A DNA stretch of 64,000 nt from Pseudomonas graminis (GCF_013201545.1 NZ_CP053746.1:1078501-1142500), one strand, 5' to 3'; positions 38,537-49,038 are shown, numbered from the stretch's first letter. Numbers and translations: made by a program. The notes: generated from the sequence alone by a model not told the origin.

Positions 38537-39538
38537 TCAGGCAGTCGCCTTGTCGTCCTTCTTAAGACTTGCAGGCGGCCAGTTGTCGAGGCGCATGCCG
38601 AGGGAGAGACCACGAGAAGCCAGAACGTCCTTGATCTCGGTCAAGGATTTCTTGCCCAGGTTCGGAGTCTTCAACAGTTCTACTTCGGTGCGCTGAATCA
38701 GGTCGCCGATGTAGTAAATGTTCTCCGCCTTAAGGCAGTTGGCCGAACGTACGGTCAGTTCCAAATCGTCAACCGGACGAAGCAGGATCGGATCGATCTC
38801 GTCTTCCTGTTCGACTACAACGGGTTCGCTGTCACCTTTGAGGTCGACGAACGCAGCCAACTGCTGTTGCAGAATGGTTGCTGCACGACGGATAGCCTCT
38901 TCAGGATCCAGAGTACCGTTGGTTTCCAGATCGATAACCAGCTTGTCCAGGTTGGTACGTTGCTCGACACGGGCGTTTTCCACCACGTATGCAATGCGAC
39001 GAACCGGGCTGAACGAAGAGTCGAGCTGCAAGCGACCAATGCTGCGGCTTTCGTCTTCATCGCTCTGACGCGAGTCTGCTGGTTCATAACCGCGACCACG
39101 AGCTACAACGAGCTTCATGTTCAGGGCGCCGTTAGACGCCAGGTTAGCGATTACGTGATCGGGGTTCACGATCTCGACATCATGATCCAGCTGAATATCG
39201 GCAGCGGTAACCACCCCCGAACCCTTCTTCGACAAGGTCAGCGTAACTTCGTCTCGACCGTGCAGCTTGATAGCCAGACCTTTAAGGTTCAACAGGATTT
39301 CAATGACATCTTCCTGTACGCCTTCGATGGCGCTGTACTCATGGAGTACACCGTCTATCTCGGCCTCGACTACTGCACAGCCGGGCATGGAGGACAACAG
39401 GATGCGGCGCAGCGCGTTGCCCAGGGTATGGCCGAAACCACGCTCGAGAGGCTCGAGCGTGATTTTGGCGCGGGTCGGACTGACAACCTGCACATCAATG
39501 TGGCGGGGTGTCAGGAACTCATTTACCGAAATCTGCAT
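38537..39538 (-). CDS. rpoA: RNA polymerase alpha subunit
   Basis: 333 residues. The N-terminal assembly domain (1-235) has [38 protein letters not shown] and the acidic-basic [21 protein letters not shown] linker follows, then the C-terminal domain (about 250-325) has the helix-hairpin-helix [20 protein letters not shown] that contacts UP elements and activators. It scaffolds beta and beta-prime (60741-64000 and 56478-60677). Lies between rpsD and rplQ, as usual. Confidence 0.99.
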   Translation of the reverse strand: MQISVNEFLTPRHIDVQVVSPTRAKITLEPLERGFGHTLGNALRRILLSSMPGCAVVEAEIDGVLHEYSAIEGVQEDVIEILLNLKGLAIKLHGRDEVTLTLSKKGSGVVTAADIQLDHDVEIVNPDHVIANLASNGALNMKLVVARGRGYEPADSRQSDEDESRSIGRLQLDSSFSPVRRIAYVVENARVEQRTNLDKLVIDLETNGTLDPEEAIRRAATILQQQLAAFVDLKGDSEPVVVEQEDEIDPILLRPVDDLELTVRSANCLKAENIYYIGDLIQRTEVELLKTPNLGKKSLTEIKDVLASRGLSLGMRLDNWPPASLKKDDKATA

Positions 39539-39560
39539 GGATGCACCTATTTTCTAGCCC

Positions 39561-40181
39561 TTACTTGGAGTAGAGCTCGACAATCAGGCTTTCGTTGATG
39601 TCGGCGGACAGATCACTGCGGGCTGGGACGCTTTTGAAGACGCCAGATTTTTTCTCAGTGTCTACTTCTACCCATTCTACGCGGCCACGTTGGGCACACA
39701 GATCGAGAGCCTGGACAATACGCAGTTGGTTCTTCGCTTTTTCGCGAATTGCCACTACGTCACCAGCACGGACCTGGTAGGACGGAACGTTCACGGTTTT
39801 GCCGTTTACGCTTACCGACTTGTGCGATACCAGCTGACGCGATTCGGCACGAGTCGAACCGAAGCCCATGCGGTATACAACGTTGTCCAGACGGCATTCG
39901 AGCAGTTGCAGCAGGTTCTCACCAGTTGCGCCTTTCTTGCCGGCAGCTTCTTTGTAGTAACCGCTGAACTGACGCTCGAGAACGCCATAAATACGACGGA
40001 CTTTCTGCTTTTCACGCAGTTGGGTGCCGTAGTCGGACTGGCGACCGCGGCGCTGGCCGTGGATACCAGGTGCTGCTTCGATGTTGCACTTCGATTCGAT
40101 CGCGCGCACGCCGCTCTTCAGAAAGAGATCGGTGCCTTCACGACGAGCGAGTTTGCATTTTGGACCAATGTAACGAGCCAT
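39561..40181 (-). CDS. rpsD: 30S ribosomal protein S4
   Basis: 206 residues, [20 protein letters not shown] at the start and the S4 RNA-binding domain [20 protein letters not shown] near 95-115. It nucleates 16S rRNA assembly and in E. coli represses the alpha operon. Only two Cys are present in the N-terminal region, so this is the zinc-free form. Confidence 0.98.
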   Translation of the reverse strand: MARYIGPKCKLARREGTDLFLKSGVRAIESKCNIEAAPGIHGQRRGRQSDYGTQLREKQKVRRIYGVLERQFSGYYKEAAGKKGATGENLLQLLECRLDNVVYRMGFGSTRAESRQLVSHKSVSVNGKTVNVPSYQVRAGDVVAIREKAKNQLRIVQALDLCAQRGRVEWVEVDTEKKSGVFKSVPARSDLSADINESLIVELYSK

Positions 40182-40199
40182 TCTTTACAATCTCCTGGA

Positions 40200-40589
40200 T
40201 TACACGCGGCGCTTCTTCGGCGGACGGCACCCGTTATGCGGGATTGGCGTCACGTCGGTGATGCTGGCGATCTTGTAGCCGCAGCCGTTCAAAGCACGGA
40301 CAGCAGATTCACGACCTGGACCTGGACCTTTGACGTTGACGTCGAGGTTTTTCAGGCCGTATTCCAGCGCAGCTTGACCAGCACGTTCAGCAGCTACTTG
40401 AGCAGCAAACGGCGTGGACTTGCGAGAACCGCGGAAACCCGAACCACCGGAGGTTGCCCAGGAAAGAGCGTTACCTTGACGGTCGGTGATGGTCACGATT
40501 GTGTTGTTAAAAGATGCATGGATGTGGGCGATGCCATCAACCACTGTCTTTTTAACTTTTTTACGAGGACGAGCAGCAGGTTTTGCCAT
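40200..40589 (-). CDS. rpsK: 30S ribosomal protein S11
   Basis: 129 residues. A basic N-terminus ([14 protein letters not shown]) precedes [20 protein letters not shown] and the C-terminal [20 protein letters not shown] signature. Part of the platform of the 30S subunit, contacting S7 and S18. Second gene of the alpha operon, 30 bases after rpsM. Confidence 0.98.
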   Translation of the reverse strand: MAKPAARPRKKVKKTVVDGIAHIHASFNNTIVTITDRQGNALSWATSGGSGFRGSRKSTPFAAQVAAERAGQAALEYGLKNLDVNVKGPGPGRESAVRALNGCGYKIASITDVTPIPHNGCRPPKKRRV

Positions 40590-40619
40590 GATTTAATTCC
40601 TGTCGATTCGCTGGGGCGA

Positions 40620-40976
40620 TTACTTGCGGATCGGCTTACGCGGACCTTTACGGGTACGCGCGTTAGTCTTGGTACGCTGACCGCGCACTGGAAGACCACG
40701 ACGATGACGCAGACCGCGATAGCAACCGAGGTCCATCAAGCGCTTGATTTTCATGTTGATTTCGCGACGCAGATCACCTTCAGTGGTGAACTTCGCGACT
40801 TCGCCACGCAGCTGTTCAATCTGCTCGTCGCTCAGATCTTTGATCTTCACCGCCGGGTTAACCCCGGTAGTAGCACAGATTTTGTGTGCAGTTGTGCGAC
40901 CAACACCATAGATGTAGGTCAGCGAGATAACAGTATGCTTGTTATCTGGAATGTTAACGCCTGCAATACGGGCCAT
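40620..40976 (-). CDS. rpsM: 30S ribosomal protein S13
   Basis: 118 residues with [20 protein letters not shown], the helix-hairpin-helix [20 protein letters not shown] and the basic C-terminal [18 protein letters not shown] that contacts P-site tRNA. It forms part of the 30S head and bridges to the 50S subunit. First gene of the alpha operon, with a promoter 60-88 bases upstream. Confidence 0.98.
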   Translation of the reverse strand: MARIAGVNIPDNKHTVISLTYIYGVGRTTAHKICATTGVNPAVKIKDLSDEQIEQLRGEVAKFTTEGDLRREINMKIKRLMDLGCYRGLRHRRGLPVRGQRTKTNARTRKGPRKPIRK

Positions 40977-41035
40977 TCAGTGGGACTCCAATTGACAGCT
41001 ACCTACGCCCCGGAAGCCAAGAAATAGGGCGCGAG

Positions 41036-41064
41036 ATAATATCGCTGTAATAACAAATAATCAA
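41036..41064 (-). promoter_or_regulatory. Predicted alpha-operon promoter
   Basis: On the minus strand TTGATT (41064-41059), a 17-base spacer and TATTAT (41041-41036), four and five of six consensus bases. The -35 begins directly at the foot of the spc terminator hairpin. It would give a leader of about 55 bases before rpsM, the place where S4 represses in E. coli; I cannot confirm the pseudoknot here. Confidence 0.75.
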
Positions 41065-41088
41065 CCCAGCAGCGCACTAGCTGCTGGG
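41065..41088 (-). terminator. Terminator-like hairpin after rpmJ
   Basis: CCCAGCAGC pairs perfectly with GCTGCTGGG around a six-base loop, followed on the minus strand by TTGATTATTTGTTATT. It lies 20 bases after rpmJ. The T-rich tail is also the alpha promoter, so termination may be partial. Confidence 0.8.
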
Positions 41089-41107
41089 CTTTTAGCACAG
41101 ATCACAT

Positions 41108-41224
41108 TTAGCCTTGGCGCTGCTTGTGACGTGGTTCCGCGCTGCAAATTACTCGAACAACACCTTCGCGGCGAATAATCTTGCAGTTGCGGCACAGCTT
41201 TTTCACCGATGCACGAACTTTCAT
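41108..41224 (-). CDS. rpmJ: 50S ribosomal protein L36
   Basis: 38 residues starting [20 protein letters not shown] and ending [11 protein letters not shown]. The three Cys and one His (CRNC, C, H) are intact, so this is the zinc-binding C+ paralogue. Any zinc-free copy induced under zinc limitation would lie elsewhere. Last gene of the spc operon, 28 bases after secY. Confidence 0.97.
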
Positions 41225-41252
41225 CACCAACTCCTCGAACCTTATGGGTGCT

Positions 41253-42584
41253 TCAGCGCAGCATGCCGCTGCCGTAGCCCTTCAGGTTGGCTTTCTTCAT
41301 CAGGGATTCATACTGGTGCGAAACGAGGTGCGATTGCACTTGGGACATGAAGTCCATCACAACCACGACCACGATCAGCAACGAGGTCCCGCCAAGGTAA
41401 AACGGCACGTTTGCAGCGACCACGAGAAACTGTGGAAGCAGGCATACGGCCATCATGTAGAGAGCACCGAACATGGTCAGACGAGTCAGAACGCCATCAA
41501 TATAGCGTGCAGACTGCTCACCAGGACGAATGCCCGGAATAAAGGCACCGGACTTCTTCAGGTTTTCCGCTACGTCTTTCGGATTGAACATCAACGCCGT
41601 ATAGAAGAAGCAGAAGAAAATAATCCCTGCACTAAACAGCAGAATATTCAACGGCTGACCAGGTGCGATCGACTGCGAGATGTCCTGCAACCAGCCCATA
41701 CCCTCAGACTGACCGAACCAGGCACCCAGCGAAGCCGGAAACAGCAAGATGCTGCTCGCGAAGATGGCAGGAATTACGCCCGCCATGTTCACTTTCAAGG
41801 GCAAGTGGCTCGTCTGCGCTGCGAAGACCTTGCGGCCCTGCTGACGCTTGGCGTAGTGAACAGCAATACGACGCTGACCACGCTCGATGAATACCACGAA
41901 ACCGATGATCGCTACTGCCAGCAAACCGATGGCGACCAAAGCGAAGATATTGATATCACCTTGACGCGCAGACTCGAAAGACTGCCCGATCGCCCTCGGA
42001 AGACCGGCGACGATACCCGAAAAAATCAACATCGAGATACCGTTGCCAACACCGCGCTCAGTGATCTGCTCGCCCAGCCACATCATGAACAGTGCACCAG
42101 CAACAAACGTGGTAACTGCAACGAAGTGGAAGCCGATATCTGCTGAGAACGCAACGCCCTGACCGGCCAAACCAATGGACATGCCAATGGCTTGAACCAA
42201 GGCCAGGACGACGGTGCCATAGCGGGTGTACTGGCTGATCTTACGACGACCAGCCTCACCTTCCTTCTTCAACTGCTCCAGCTGTGGGCTGACTGCGGTC
42301 ATGAGCTGCATGATGATCGATGCCGAGATATACGGCATGATCCCCAGTGCAAAGATGCTCATGCGCTCCAGCGCACCGCCGGAAAACATGTTGAACAAGC
42401 TAAGAATGGTCCCCTCATTCTGTCGAAACAGGTCCGCCAGTCGGTCAGGGTTGATACCCGGAACTGGAATATGCGCACCGATCCGATAGACGATAATCGC
42501 CAGGAACAGGAAACGCAGACGAGCCCAGAGTTCGGACAACCCGCCGCTTTTGCCTAGCGCTGAGAGAGCACCTTGCTTAGCCAT
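41253..42584 (-). CDS. secY: Preprotein translocase subunit SecY
   Basis: 443 residues with about ten membrane helices, the central channel of the Sec translocon (with SecE and SecG). Visible marks are GSGMLR at the C-terminus, [20 protein letters not shown] near 33 (the plug region follows), [20 protein letters not shown], and the cytoplasmic loop [20 protein letters not shown]. The start codon abuts the rplO stop with no spacer, with GAGGAA inside rplO. Confidence 0.98.
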
Positions 42585-43016
42585 TTATTCCTCGAACTTG
42601 CCGCCAGCTGCTTCGATAGCCGCACGCGCACCTTTGGTGGCTGCGATACCTTTGAGGGTGACTGCGCGAGTAACCTCACCGGACAGCATGATTTTCACAC
42701 GCTGCACGTTTTGGTTGATCACGTTGGCATCCTTCAGGGACTGCACAGTGACGACGCCTTCTACTTTAGCCAGCTCGGAGGTGCGAACTTCAGCACGATC
42801 CATAGCTTTCAAAGAGACGAAGCCGAACTTAGGCAGACGACGATGCAACGGCTGTTGGCCGCCTTCGAAGCCCGGAGCAATGGTGCCACCGGAGCGGGAG
42901 GTCTGACCTTTGTGGCCACGGCCACCGGTCTTACCCAAACCGCTACCGATACCACGGCCCGGACGATGCTTTTCGCGACGGGAACCCGGCGCTGGACTCA
43001 GATCATTGAGTTTCAT
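42585..43016 (-). CDS. rplO: 50S ribosomal protein L15
   Basis: 143 residues. [20 protein letters not shown] then the Gly/Arg-rich [20 protein letters not shown], which threads into 23S rRNA, and the folded C-terminal domain ending [11 protein letters not shown]. Directly followed by secY with zero spacing. Confidence 0.98.
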   Translation of the reverse strand: MKLNDLSPAPGSRREKHRPGRGIGSGLGKTGGRGHKGQTSRSGGTIAPGFEGGQQPLHRRLPKFGFVSLKAMDRAEVRTSELAKVEGVVTVQSLKDANVINQNVQRVKIMLSGEVTRAVTLKGIAATKGARAAIEAAGGKFEE

Positions 43017-43019
43017 CGA

Positions 43020-43196
43020 TTAACCCTCGACGCGCAGCATGTAGTAAGCCTTGTTGATCATCCCACGGTTTTCCGGGGTATCAACGACTTCTACAGTGTG
43101 ACCGATGCGACGCAGACCCAAACCCTTAACGCACAATTTGTGGTTAGGGATGCGGCCGGTCATGCTTTTGATCAGCGTTACTTTAACGGTAGCCAT
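43020..43196 (-). CDS. rpmD: 50S ribosomal protein L30
   Basis: 58 residues, starting [20 protein letters not shown] and ending [12 protein letters not shown], with [20 protein letters not shown] between. A small ferredoxin-like fold on the 50S subunit. Separated by two bases from rpsE and by three from rplO. Confidence 0.98.
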   Translation of the reverse strand: MATVKVTLIKSMTGRIPNHKLCVKGLGLRRIGHTVEVVDTPENRGMINKAYYMLRVEG

Positions 43197-43198
43197 GA

Positions 43199-43699
43199 TC
43201 AGAAGATCTCCTGGACGTTCAGGCCGCGTTTAGCAGCGATGGACTCAGGGGACTGCATGGTTTTCAAACCCTTGAACGTTGCGTGAACAACGTTGACCGG
43301 GTTAGTCGAACCGTAGCACTTGGCCAGAACGTTGTGGACGCCAGCAACTTCGAGGACGGCGCGCATTGCACCGCCAGCGATGATGCCAGTACCTTCCGAC
43401 GCAGGCTGCATGTAAACCTTCGAAGCCCCATGAGCGGACTTGATGGCGTACTGCAGCGTAGTGCCGTTCAGATCAACCTGGATCATGTTGCGGCGAGCAG
43501 CTTCCATTGCCTTCTGGATCGCGGCAGGCACTTCACGTGACTTGCCACGGCCGAAGCCAACGCGCCCTTTACCATCACCAACCACGGTCAACGCGGTGAA
43601 GGTGAAGATACGGCCGCCTTTAACGGTTTTTGCTACGCGATTAACTTGTACCAGCTTCTCGATGTAGCCTTCGTCGCGTTTTTGGTCGTTATTTGACAT
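43199..43699 (-). CDS. rpsE: 30S ribosomal protein S5
   Basis: 166 residues. The dsRBD-like domain has [20 protein letters not shown] and [20 protein letters not shown]; the C-terminal domain has [20 protein letters not shown] and [17 protein letters not shown]. It shapes the mRNA entry and decoding accuracy. Nothing in the loop region (VKGGRI) suggests a ram or spectinomycin-resistance change. Confidence 0.98.
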   Translation of the reverse strand: MSNNDQKRDEGYIEKLVQVNRVAKTVKGGRIFTFTALTVVGDGKGRVGFGRGKSREVPAAIQKAMEAARRNMIQVDLNGTTLQYAIKSAHGASKVYMQPASEGTGIIAGGAMRAVLEVAGVHNVLAKCYGSTNPVNVVHATFKGLKTMQSPESIAAKRGLNVQEIF

Positions 43700-43702
43700 A
43701 AC

Positions 43703-44053
43703 TTAGAACTCCAGCCCGCCTTCACGAGCAGCATCAGCCAGCGCCTTAACGCGACCGTGGTACTTGAAGCCAGAACGATCAAAAGCCACTTGCGATACAC
43801 CGGCGGCTTTCGCACGCTCAGCGATCAGCTGGCCAACTTTAGTGGCCGCGTCGATGTTGCCAGTGGCGCCATCACGCAGTTCTTTGTCCAAAGTCGAGGC
43901 GTTTGCCAGGACTTTGCTGCCGTCGGCCGAGATGACCTGGGCATAAATGTGCTGCGAAGAGCGGTACACGCAGAGACGCACGACTTCGAGTTCGTGCATT
44001 TTCAGGCGTGCTTTGCGAGCGCGACGCAGTCGGGTAACTTTTTTGACGGTCAT
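43703..44053 (-). CDS. rplR: 50S ribosomal protein L18
   Basis: 116 residues; binds 5S rRNA. Visible are the basic N-terminus [20 protein letters not shown], the strand [20 protein letters not shown] and the C-terminal [20 protein letters not shown]. Three bases separate it from rpsE. Confidence 0.98.
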   Translation of the reverse strand: MTVKKVTRLRRARKARLKMHELEVVRLCVYRSSQHIYAQVISADGSKVLANASTLDKELRDGATGNIDAATKVGQLIAERAKAAGVSQVAFDRSGFKYHGRVKALADAAREGGLEF

Positions 44054-44063
44054 TTGCTATGCC

Positions 44064-44597
44064 CTACTTCTTCTTGGCTTCTTTACGACGGACGACTTCG
44101 TCCGCGTAACGCACGCCTTTGCCTTTGTACGGCTCTGGACGGCGGAAGTCGCGGATCTCAGCGGCCACTTGACCAACCAACTGCTTGTCGATACCGCGGA
44201 TCACGATATCGGTTTGGTTGGGAGTCTCAGCGGTGATGCCTTCCGGCAATTCGTAGTCCACTGGGTGCGAGAAGCCAAGGGCCAGGTTCAGCACCGTGCC
44301 TTTTGCTTGCGCTTTGTAACCAACACCGACCAGCTGGAGCTTGCGCTCGAAGCCTTGGCTTACGCCTTGGACCATGTTGTTTACCAACGCACGAGTGGTA
44401 CCAGCCATTGCGCGAGTTTGTTGATCGCCATTGCGAGCAGCGAAACGCAGCTCACCAGCCTCTTCAACAATTTCAACGGCCGAATGAATGTTCAGGTCTA
44501 GAGTGCCCTTGGCACCCTTCACCGAAAGCTGCTGGCCGACGAGTTTAACTTCGACGCCTGCTGGCAACTTAACGGGGTTCTTAGCTACGCGTGACAT
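44064..44597 (-). CDS. rplF: 50S ribosomal protein L6
   Basis: 177 residues from [20 protein letters not shown], two tandem L6 domains, with [20 protein letters not shown] and the C-terminal [20 protein letters not shown] signature near the sarcin-ricin loop. A frame reaching 44663 is longer by 22 unrelated residues and overlaps rpsH, so it is rejected; GGGGG precedes the chosen ATG. Confidence 0.98.
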   Translation of the reverse strand: MSRVAKNPVKLPAGVEVKLVGQQLSVKGAKGTLDLNIHSAVEIVEEAGELRFAARNGDQQTRAMAGTTRALVNNMVQGVSQGFERKLQLVGVGYKAQAKGTVLNLALGFSHPVDYELPEGITAETPNQTDIVIRGIDKQLVGQVAAEIRDFRRPEPYKGKGVRYADEVVRRKEAKKK

Positions 44598-44610
44598 GCT
44601 TATCCCCCCC

Positions 44611-45003
44611 TTAGAACACAGTGCAAAGCACTTCGCCGCCGACACCGGCAGCGCGCGCAGCACGATCCGTCATCACACCTTTGTTGGTGGAGACGATAGA
44701 CACACCGAGGCCGCCACGAACTTTTGGCAACTCATCGACGGACTTGTACTGACGCAGGCCTGGACGGCTAACGCGCTTCACTTCTTCGATGACCGGACGG
44801 CCTTCGAAGTACTTCAGCTCGATGGATAGCAACGGCTTGGTTTCGCTGCTGATCTGATAACCCGCAATGTAACCTTCGTCCTTAAGGACTTTGGCTACAG
44901 CCACCTTCAACGTGGAGGATGGCATGCTTACGACGGGCTTTTCAGCCATCTGGGCATTACGGATACGAGTTAGCATGTCCGCTAACGGGTCCTGCATACT
45001 CAT
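44611..45003 (-). CDS. rpsH: 30S ribosomal protein S8
   Basis: 130 residues; [20 protein letters not shown] at the start and [20 protein letters not shown] at the end. A primary 16S rRNA binder that in E. coli also represses the spc operon by binding its mRNA. It is preceded by an exceptionally long 214-base intercistronic region after rpsN. CAGGAG precedes the start. Confidence 0.98.
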   Translation of the reverse strand: MSMQDPLADMLTRIRNAQMAEKPVVSMPSSTLKVAVAKVLKDEGYIAGYQISSETKPLLSIELKYFEGRPVIEEVKRVSRPGLRQYKSVDELPKVRGGLGVSIVSTNKGVMTDRAARAAGVGGEVLCTVF

Positions 45004-45023
45004 GGGCTAGACGCTCCTGATAC

Positions 45024-45153
45024 AAAAAAAATGAGCCTTACGGCTGCAACCTATCGCCTCAAAATTTCGGGCACGTGCAAGCACGGGCTCTGGCGAGCCG
45101 GCAATTCTAGGCGCACCCCAGAAATGAATCAAGCCCCAAAAGGGGCTTGATTC
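45024..45153 (-). other. Structured intercistronic region between rpsN and rpsH
   Basis: On the minus strand four hairpins follow one another: a perfect 12-bp stem (45126-45153, GAATCAAGCCCC with a TTTT loop), GGCTC/GAGCC (45086-45099), CGTGC/GCACG (45074-45085), and a short AGCC-GTAA-GGCT stem (45034-45045) followed by eight T (45031-45024). The last part resembles a weak terminator or a GNRA-capped regulatory hairpin. It is the only gap above 135 bases between genes of the rpsJ-rplQ block. No ORF of interest was found in it. Function unknown. Confidence 0.55.
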
Positions 45154-45217
45154 AAATTCAGGCTCTACGCCCATGGATTCAAGGTGAACCCAATGGACGC
45201 AGTGCGCGAATAACAGC

Positions 45218-45523
45218 TTACCAGCTGGCTTTAACCAGACCTGGTACGTCGCCACGCATTGCTGCTTGACGCAGCATGTTACGGCCGAGGCCGAACTTGC
45301 GGTACACGCCGTGCGGACGACCTGTCAGGCGGCAACGGTTACGCATGCGCGAGGCACTTGCGTCACGTGGTTGCTTCTGCAGGGCGACAGTAGCTTCCCA
45401 GCGTGCTTCTGGACTTGCGTTCAGATCCACGATGATCGCTTTTAGCGCAGCACGCTTGGTAGCGTACTTGGCAACAGTGAGCTGACGCTTCAGCTCACGG
45501 TTTTTCATGCTCTTCTTGGCCAT
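45218..45523 (-). CDS. rpsN: 30S ribosomal protein S14
   Basis: 101 residues from [20 protein letters not shown] to [11 protein letters not shown], the long zinc-free form with [20 protein letters not shown] near the end (only one Cys there). Located in the 30S head near the decoding site. A start at 45565 would overlap rplE and is rejected. Confidence 0.98.
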   Translation of the reverse strand: MAKKSMKNRELKRQLTVAKYATKRAALKAIIVDLNASPEARWEATVALQKQPRDASASRMRNRCRLTGRPHGVYRKFGLGRNMLRQAAMRGDVPGLVKASW

Positions 45524-45536
45524 GGTCCTACTCCAA

Positions 45537-46076
45537 TCAGTTGCGGAACGGGAACTTGAAAGCACGCAGCAATGCGCGACCTTCTTCGTCCGTACGAGCA
45601 GTGGTGGTCAGGGTAATGTCCAGACCGCGCAGGGCATCGATCTTGTCGTAATCGATTTCCGGGAAAATGATCTGCTCTTTAACGCCCATGCTGTAGTTAC
45701 CACGACCATCGAAGGACTTGGCATTCAGGCCGCGAAAGTCGCGAACCCGAGGCAGGGAGATCGACAGCAGACGATCCAGGAATTCATACATACGCTCACG
45801 GCGCAGAGTCACTTTGACACCGATCGGCCAACCTTCACGGACTTTAAAGCCTGCAATAGATTTGCGAGCGTACGTCACAACGACTTTTTGGCCGGTGATT
45901 TTTTCCAGGTCTGCAACAGCGTGCTCGATGACTTTCTTGTCACCGATCGCTTCGCCCAGACCCATGTTCAGGGTGATCTTGGTAACGCGTGGAACTTCCA
46001 TCACGTTCGCAAGCTTAAGTTCTTCCTTAAGCTTCGGTGCGATTTCTTTCCAGTAAATCTCTTTTAGTCGTGCCAT
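45537..46076 (-). CDS. rplE: 50S ribosomal protein L5
   Basis: 179 residues. [20 protein letters not shown], then [40 protein letters not shown] and the C-terminal [20 protein letters not shown]. Binds 5S rRNA with L18 and touches P-site tRNA. Lies 20 bases after rplX; this gap, the S8 target in E. coli, is short here. Confidence 0.98.
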   Translation of the reverse strand: MARLKEIYWKEIAPKLKEELKLANVMEVPRVTKITLNMGLGEAIGDKKVIEHAVADLEKITGQKVVVTYARKSIAGFKVREGWPIGVKVTLRRERMYEFLDRLLSISLPRVRDFRGLNAKSFDGRGNYSMGVKEQIIFPEIDYDKIDALRGLDITLTTTARTDEEGRALLRAFKFPFRN

Positions 46077-46096
46077 GGTCTTCTACCTAGCAGTGT

Positions 46097-46411
46097 TCAA
46101 GCATCAACCGCTTTTTGGGTCGACTTGAAGACACGAATTTTCTTGCCGTCTTCAACTTTGAAACCAACGCGATCAGCTTTGTTGGTTGCGCCGTTGAAAA
46201 TGGCGACGTTAGAAGCGTGCAGTGGCGCTTCTTTCTCGACGATACCGCCCTGTACGCCCGACATCGGGTTTGGCTTGGTATGACGCTTCACCAGGTTGAT
46301 CCCACCAACGACTAGACGGTCGTCAGCGAGAACCTTGAGCACCTTACCGCGCTTACCTTTGTCTTTGCCGGCGATCACGATGATCTCGTCGTCACGACGA
46401 ATCTTTTGCAT
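46097..46411 (-). CDS. rplX: 50S ribosomal protein L24
   Basis: 104 residues with [20 protein letters not shown], a KOW motif near 6-32, and [20 protein letters not shown]. An assembly-initiating protein at the tunnel exit. Eleven bases after rplN. Confidence 0.98.
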   Translation of the reverse strand: MQKIRRDDEIIVIAGKDKGKRGKVLKVLADDRLVVGGINLVKRHTKPNPMSGVQGGIVEKEAPLHASNVAIFNGATNKADRVGFKVEDGKKIRVFKSTQKAVDA

Positions 46412-46422
46412 GTCGGATCTCC

Positions 46423-46791
46423 TTACAGCACTTCTGGGGCGAGCGAGACGATCTTCATGAACTTCTCAGTACGAAGTTCACGGGTCACTGGCCCAAAGAT
46501 ACGGGTGCCGATCGGCTCTTGCTTGTTGTTCAACAGAACAGCAGCGTTGCCGTCAAAGCGGATGATGGAGCCGTCTGCGCGACGAACACCGTGGCGAGTG
46601 CGGACTACTACTGCAGTCATCACTTGGCCTTTTTTCACCTTACCGCGCGGAATTGCTTCCTTGACGGTCACTTTGATGATGTCACCGATACCAGCGTAAC
46701 GACGATGAGAGCCACCAAGCACCTTGATGCACATAACGCGGCGTGCGCCGCTGTTATCGGCCACATCGAGCATGGATTGAGTCTGAATCAT
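46423..46791 (-). CDS. rplN: 50S ribosomal protein L14
   Basis: 122 residues, [20 protein letters not shown] to [11 protein letters not shown], with the L14 signature [20 protein letters not shown]. It contacts 16S rRNA at an intersubunit bridge. In E. coli the spc operon starts here; only 23 bases separate it from rpsQ and no promoter is evident, so S10 and spc genes may be read together. Confidence 0.98.
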   Translation of the reverse strand: MIQTQSMLDVADNSGARRVMCIKVLGGSHRRYAGIGDIIKVTVKEAIPRGKVKKGQVMTAVVVRTRHGVRRADGSIIRFDGNAAVLLNNKQEPIGTRIFGPVTRELRTEKFMKIVSLAPEVL

Positions 46792-46814
46792 ATAATTTCT
46801 CCGACCCCTAGCCC

Positions 46815-47081
46815 TTAGACTTCCACAGCGCGTTCGAGAACATCAACCAGCGCCCAAGATTTGGTCTTGGCCATCGGACGAGTTTCACGAATAGTGACTT
46901 TGTCGCCGATGTGGCACTGATTGGTTTCGTCGTGCGCGTGCAGCTTAGTCGAACGCTTAACGTATTTACCGTAGATTGGGTGCTTGACGCGACGCTCGAT
47001 CAGTACGGTGATGGTCTTGTCCATCTTGTCGCTGACGACACGGCCAGTCAGCGTACGGACGGTTTTTTCGGCTTCAGCCAT
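46815..47081 (-). CDS. rpsQ: 30S ribosomal protein S17
   Basis: 88 residues; the OB-fold protein with [40 protein letters not shown] and [20 protein letters not shown]. Binds the 5' domain of 16S rRNA. Two bases after rpmC. Confidence 0.98.
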   Translation of the reverse strand: MAEAEKTVRTLTGRVVSDKMDKTITVLIERRVKHPIYGKYVKRSTKLHAHDETNQCHIGDKVTIRETRPMAKTKSWALVDVLERAVEV

Positions 47082-47083
47082 GA

Positions 47084-47275
47084 TTACTTACCTGCCTGCT
47101 GGTTGAGCACAGTCTTCACGCGAGCGATGTCACGCTTAACTTGCGAGAGCAGGTGAGACTGCCCCAACTGGCCAGTTGCTTTCTGCATGCGCAGATTGAA
47201 CTGGTCGCGCAGCAAGCCGAGCAGTTGCTCGTTCAGTTGCTGTGCTGATTTTTCACGAAGTTCATTCGCTTTCAT
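47084..47275 (-). CDS. rpmC: 50S ribosomal protein L29
   Basis: 63 residues, [20 protein letters not shown] to TVLNQQAGK, a helical hairpin at the tunnel exit near L23. The ATG shares one base with the rplP stop (TGATG), so translation is coupled. A GTG three bases upstream is less likely. Confidence 0.97.
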
Positions 47276-47688
47276 CACATCACCGTCCGCTTAACAAAGG
47301 AGGTGGCGAGCGGCAGCTTTGCAGCAGCCAGGGCGAAAGCCTCACGCGCCAACTCTTCGGAAACACCCTCGATTTCATACAGGACTTTGCCTGGCTGAAT
47401 CTGGGCAACCCAGTACTCCACGTTACCCTTACCTTTACCCATCCGAACTTCGAGAGGCTTTTTGGTGACAGGCTTGTCCGGGAATACACGGATCCAGATC
47501 TTGCCGCCACGTTTAACGTGACGGGTCAGTGCACGACGCGCTGACTCGATCTGACGAGCGGTGAGACGACCACGAGCAACAGACTTCAGCGCGAACTCGC
47601 CGAAGCTGACTTTGCTACCGCGCAATGCCAGACCACGGTTGTGGCCGGTCATCTGCTTGCGGAACTTCGTACGCTTAGGTTGCAACAT
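47275..47688 (-). CDS. rplP: 50S ribosomal protein L16
   Basis: 137 residues; [20 protein letters not shown], the basic [20 protein letters not shown], and the arginine-bearing [20 protein letters not shown] near residue 83. It helps position A-site tRNA. Ends in a TGATG junction with rpmC. Confidence 0.98.
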
Positions 47689-47700
47689 TTGGCGTACCCC

Positions 47701-48387
47701 TTACTTAGCAGCTTTTTTACGAGGCGCTGGTGCTTGCGGTTTCAGCTCTTCTTGGCGACCACCAATTACTTCGCCTTTGAAGATCCAAACCTTTACACCG
47801 ATCACACCGTAAGTGGTGTGAGCTTCGTAGTTGGCATAGTCGATGTCGGCACGCAGGGTGTGCAAAGGCACACGACCTTCGCGATACCATTCAGTACGTG
47901 CAATTTCAGCACCGCCGAGACGACCGCTCACTTGGATTTTGATGCCTTTGGCACCAATGCGCATGGCGTTCTGCACTGCGCGCTTCATAGCGCGACGGAA
48001 CATTACGCGACGCTCCAGCTGCTGAGCTACGCTCTGCGCAACCAGCATACCGTCGAGCTCCGGCTTACGGATCTCTTCGATATTGATGTGCACAGGCACA
48101 CCCATTTGCTTGGTCAGGTCCTGACGCAGCTTCTCAACATCCTCACCTTTCTTCCCGATAACGATACCTGGACGAGCGGTGTGGATGGTGATGCGTGCAG
48201 TCTGCGCCGGACGATGGATATCGATACGGCTTACGGACGCGCTTTTTAGTTTGTCTTGGAGATACTCCCGCACCTTCAGATCAGCGAACAAATAGTCCGC
48301 ATAAGTCCGACCGTCTGCGTACCAGACGGAGGTGTGCTCCTTGACGATTCCCAGGCGAATGCCAATGGGATGTACTTTCTGACCCAT
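47701..48387 (-). CDS. rpsC: 30S ribosomal protein S3
   Basis: 228 residues from [20 protein letters not shown]. The KH domain has [20 protein letters not shown] and the C-terminal domain has [20 protein letters not shown] and [20 protein letters not shown]. Lines the mRNA entry. A frame to 48471 overlaps rplV and is rejected. Confidence 0.98.
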
Positions 48388-48400
48388 CTCTTCGACTCCG

Positions 48401-48733
48401 TTACTTGTCAGCAACCTTGACAGTGATATGGCAAGACCGCTTGACGATGCGATCAGCACGGCCTTTGGCACGTGGCATGATGCGCTTCAGCGAACGCCCT
48501 TCGTTGACGAAAACGGTGGAGACCTTGAGGTCATCAACGTCTGCGCCTTCGTTATGCTCGGCGTTGGCTACGGCCGACTCCAGCACTTTCTTGATGATCT
48601 CGGCGGCTTTCTTACTGCTGAAAGCCAACAGGTTGAGCGCTTCGCCCACCTTCTTCCCGCGGATCTGGTCGGCGACCAAGCGGGCTTTCTGGGCGGAGAT
48701 TCGAGCGCCCGACAACTTAGCGGCTACTTCCAT
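48401..48733 (-). CDS. rplV: 50S ribosomal protein L22
   Basis: 110 residues, [20 protein letters not shown] and, in the loop that reaches into the exit tunnel, [20 protein letters not shown]. The loop is full length, with no deletion of the macrolide-resistance kind. Thirteen bases after rpsS. Confidence 0.98.
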
Positions 48734-48746
48734 CGTTCCTTACCCC

Positions 48747-49022
48747 TTAACGCTTGGCTTTCTTGTCTGCCACGTGCCCACGATAAGTGCGGGTACCGGC
48801 AAACTCGCCTAGTTTGTGGCCGACCATGTCTTCGTTCACGAGAACAGGAACATGCTGACGACCGTTATGCACAGCAATGGTCAAACCGACCATTTGTGGC
48901 AGGATCATAGAACGGCGCGACCAGGTCTTAACTGGTTTGCGATCGTTCTTTTCCGCCGCCACTTCGATCTTCTTCAGTAGGTGAAGATCAATAAAAGGAC
49001 CTTTTTTCAGAGAACGTGGCAC
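48747..49022 (-). CDS. rpsS: 30S ribosomal protein S19
   Basis: 91 residues, [20 protein letters not shown] and [20 protein letters not shown] then [20 protein letters not shown]. Part of the 30S head next to S13. Sixteen bases after rplB. Confidence 0.98.
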   Translation of the reverse strand: MPRSLKKGPFIDLHLLKKIEVAAEKNDRKPVKTWSRRSMILPQMVGLTIAVHNGRQHVPVLVNEDMVGHKLGEFAGTRTYRGHVADKKAKR

Positions 49023-49038
49023 TGTCGTATCCCTCTAT

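Noticed and set aside
45126..45153. Intrinsic terminator or small transposon end between rpsN and rpsH
   Set aside because: The 12-bp stem has no T-tract after it on the minus strand, and no terminal inverted repeats or target duplications frame the gap. It is kept only as an unexplained structure.
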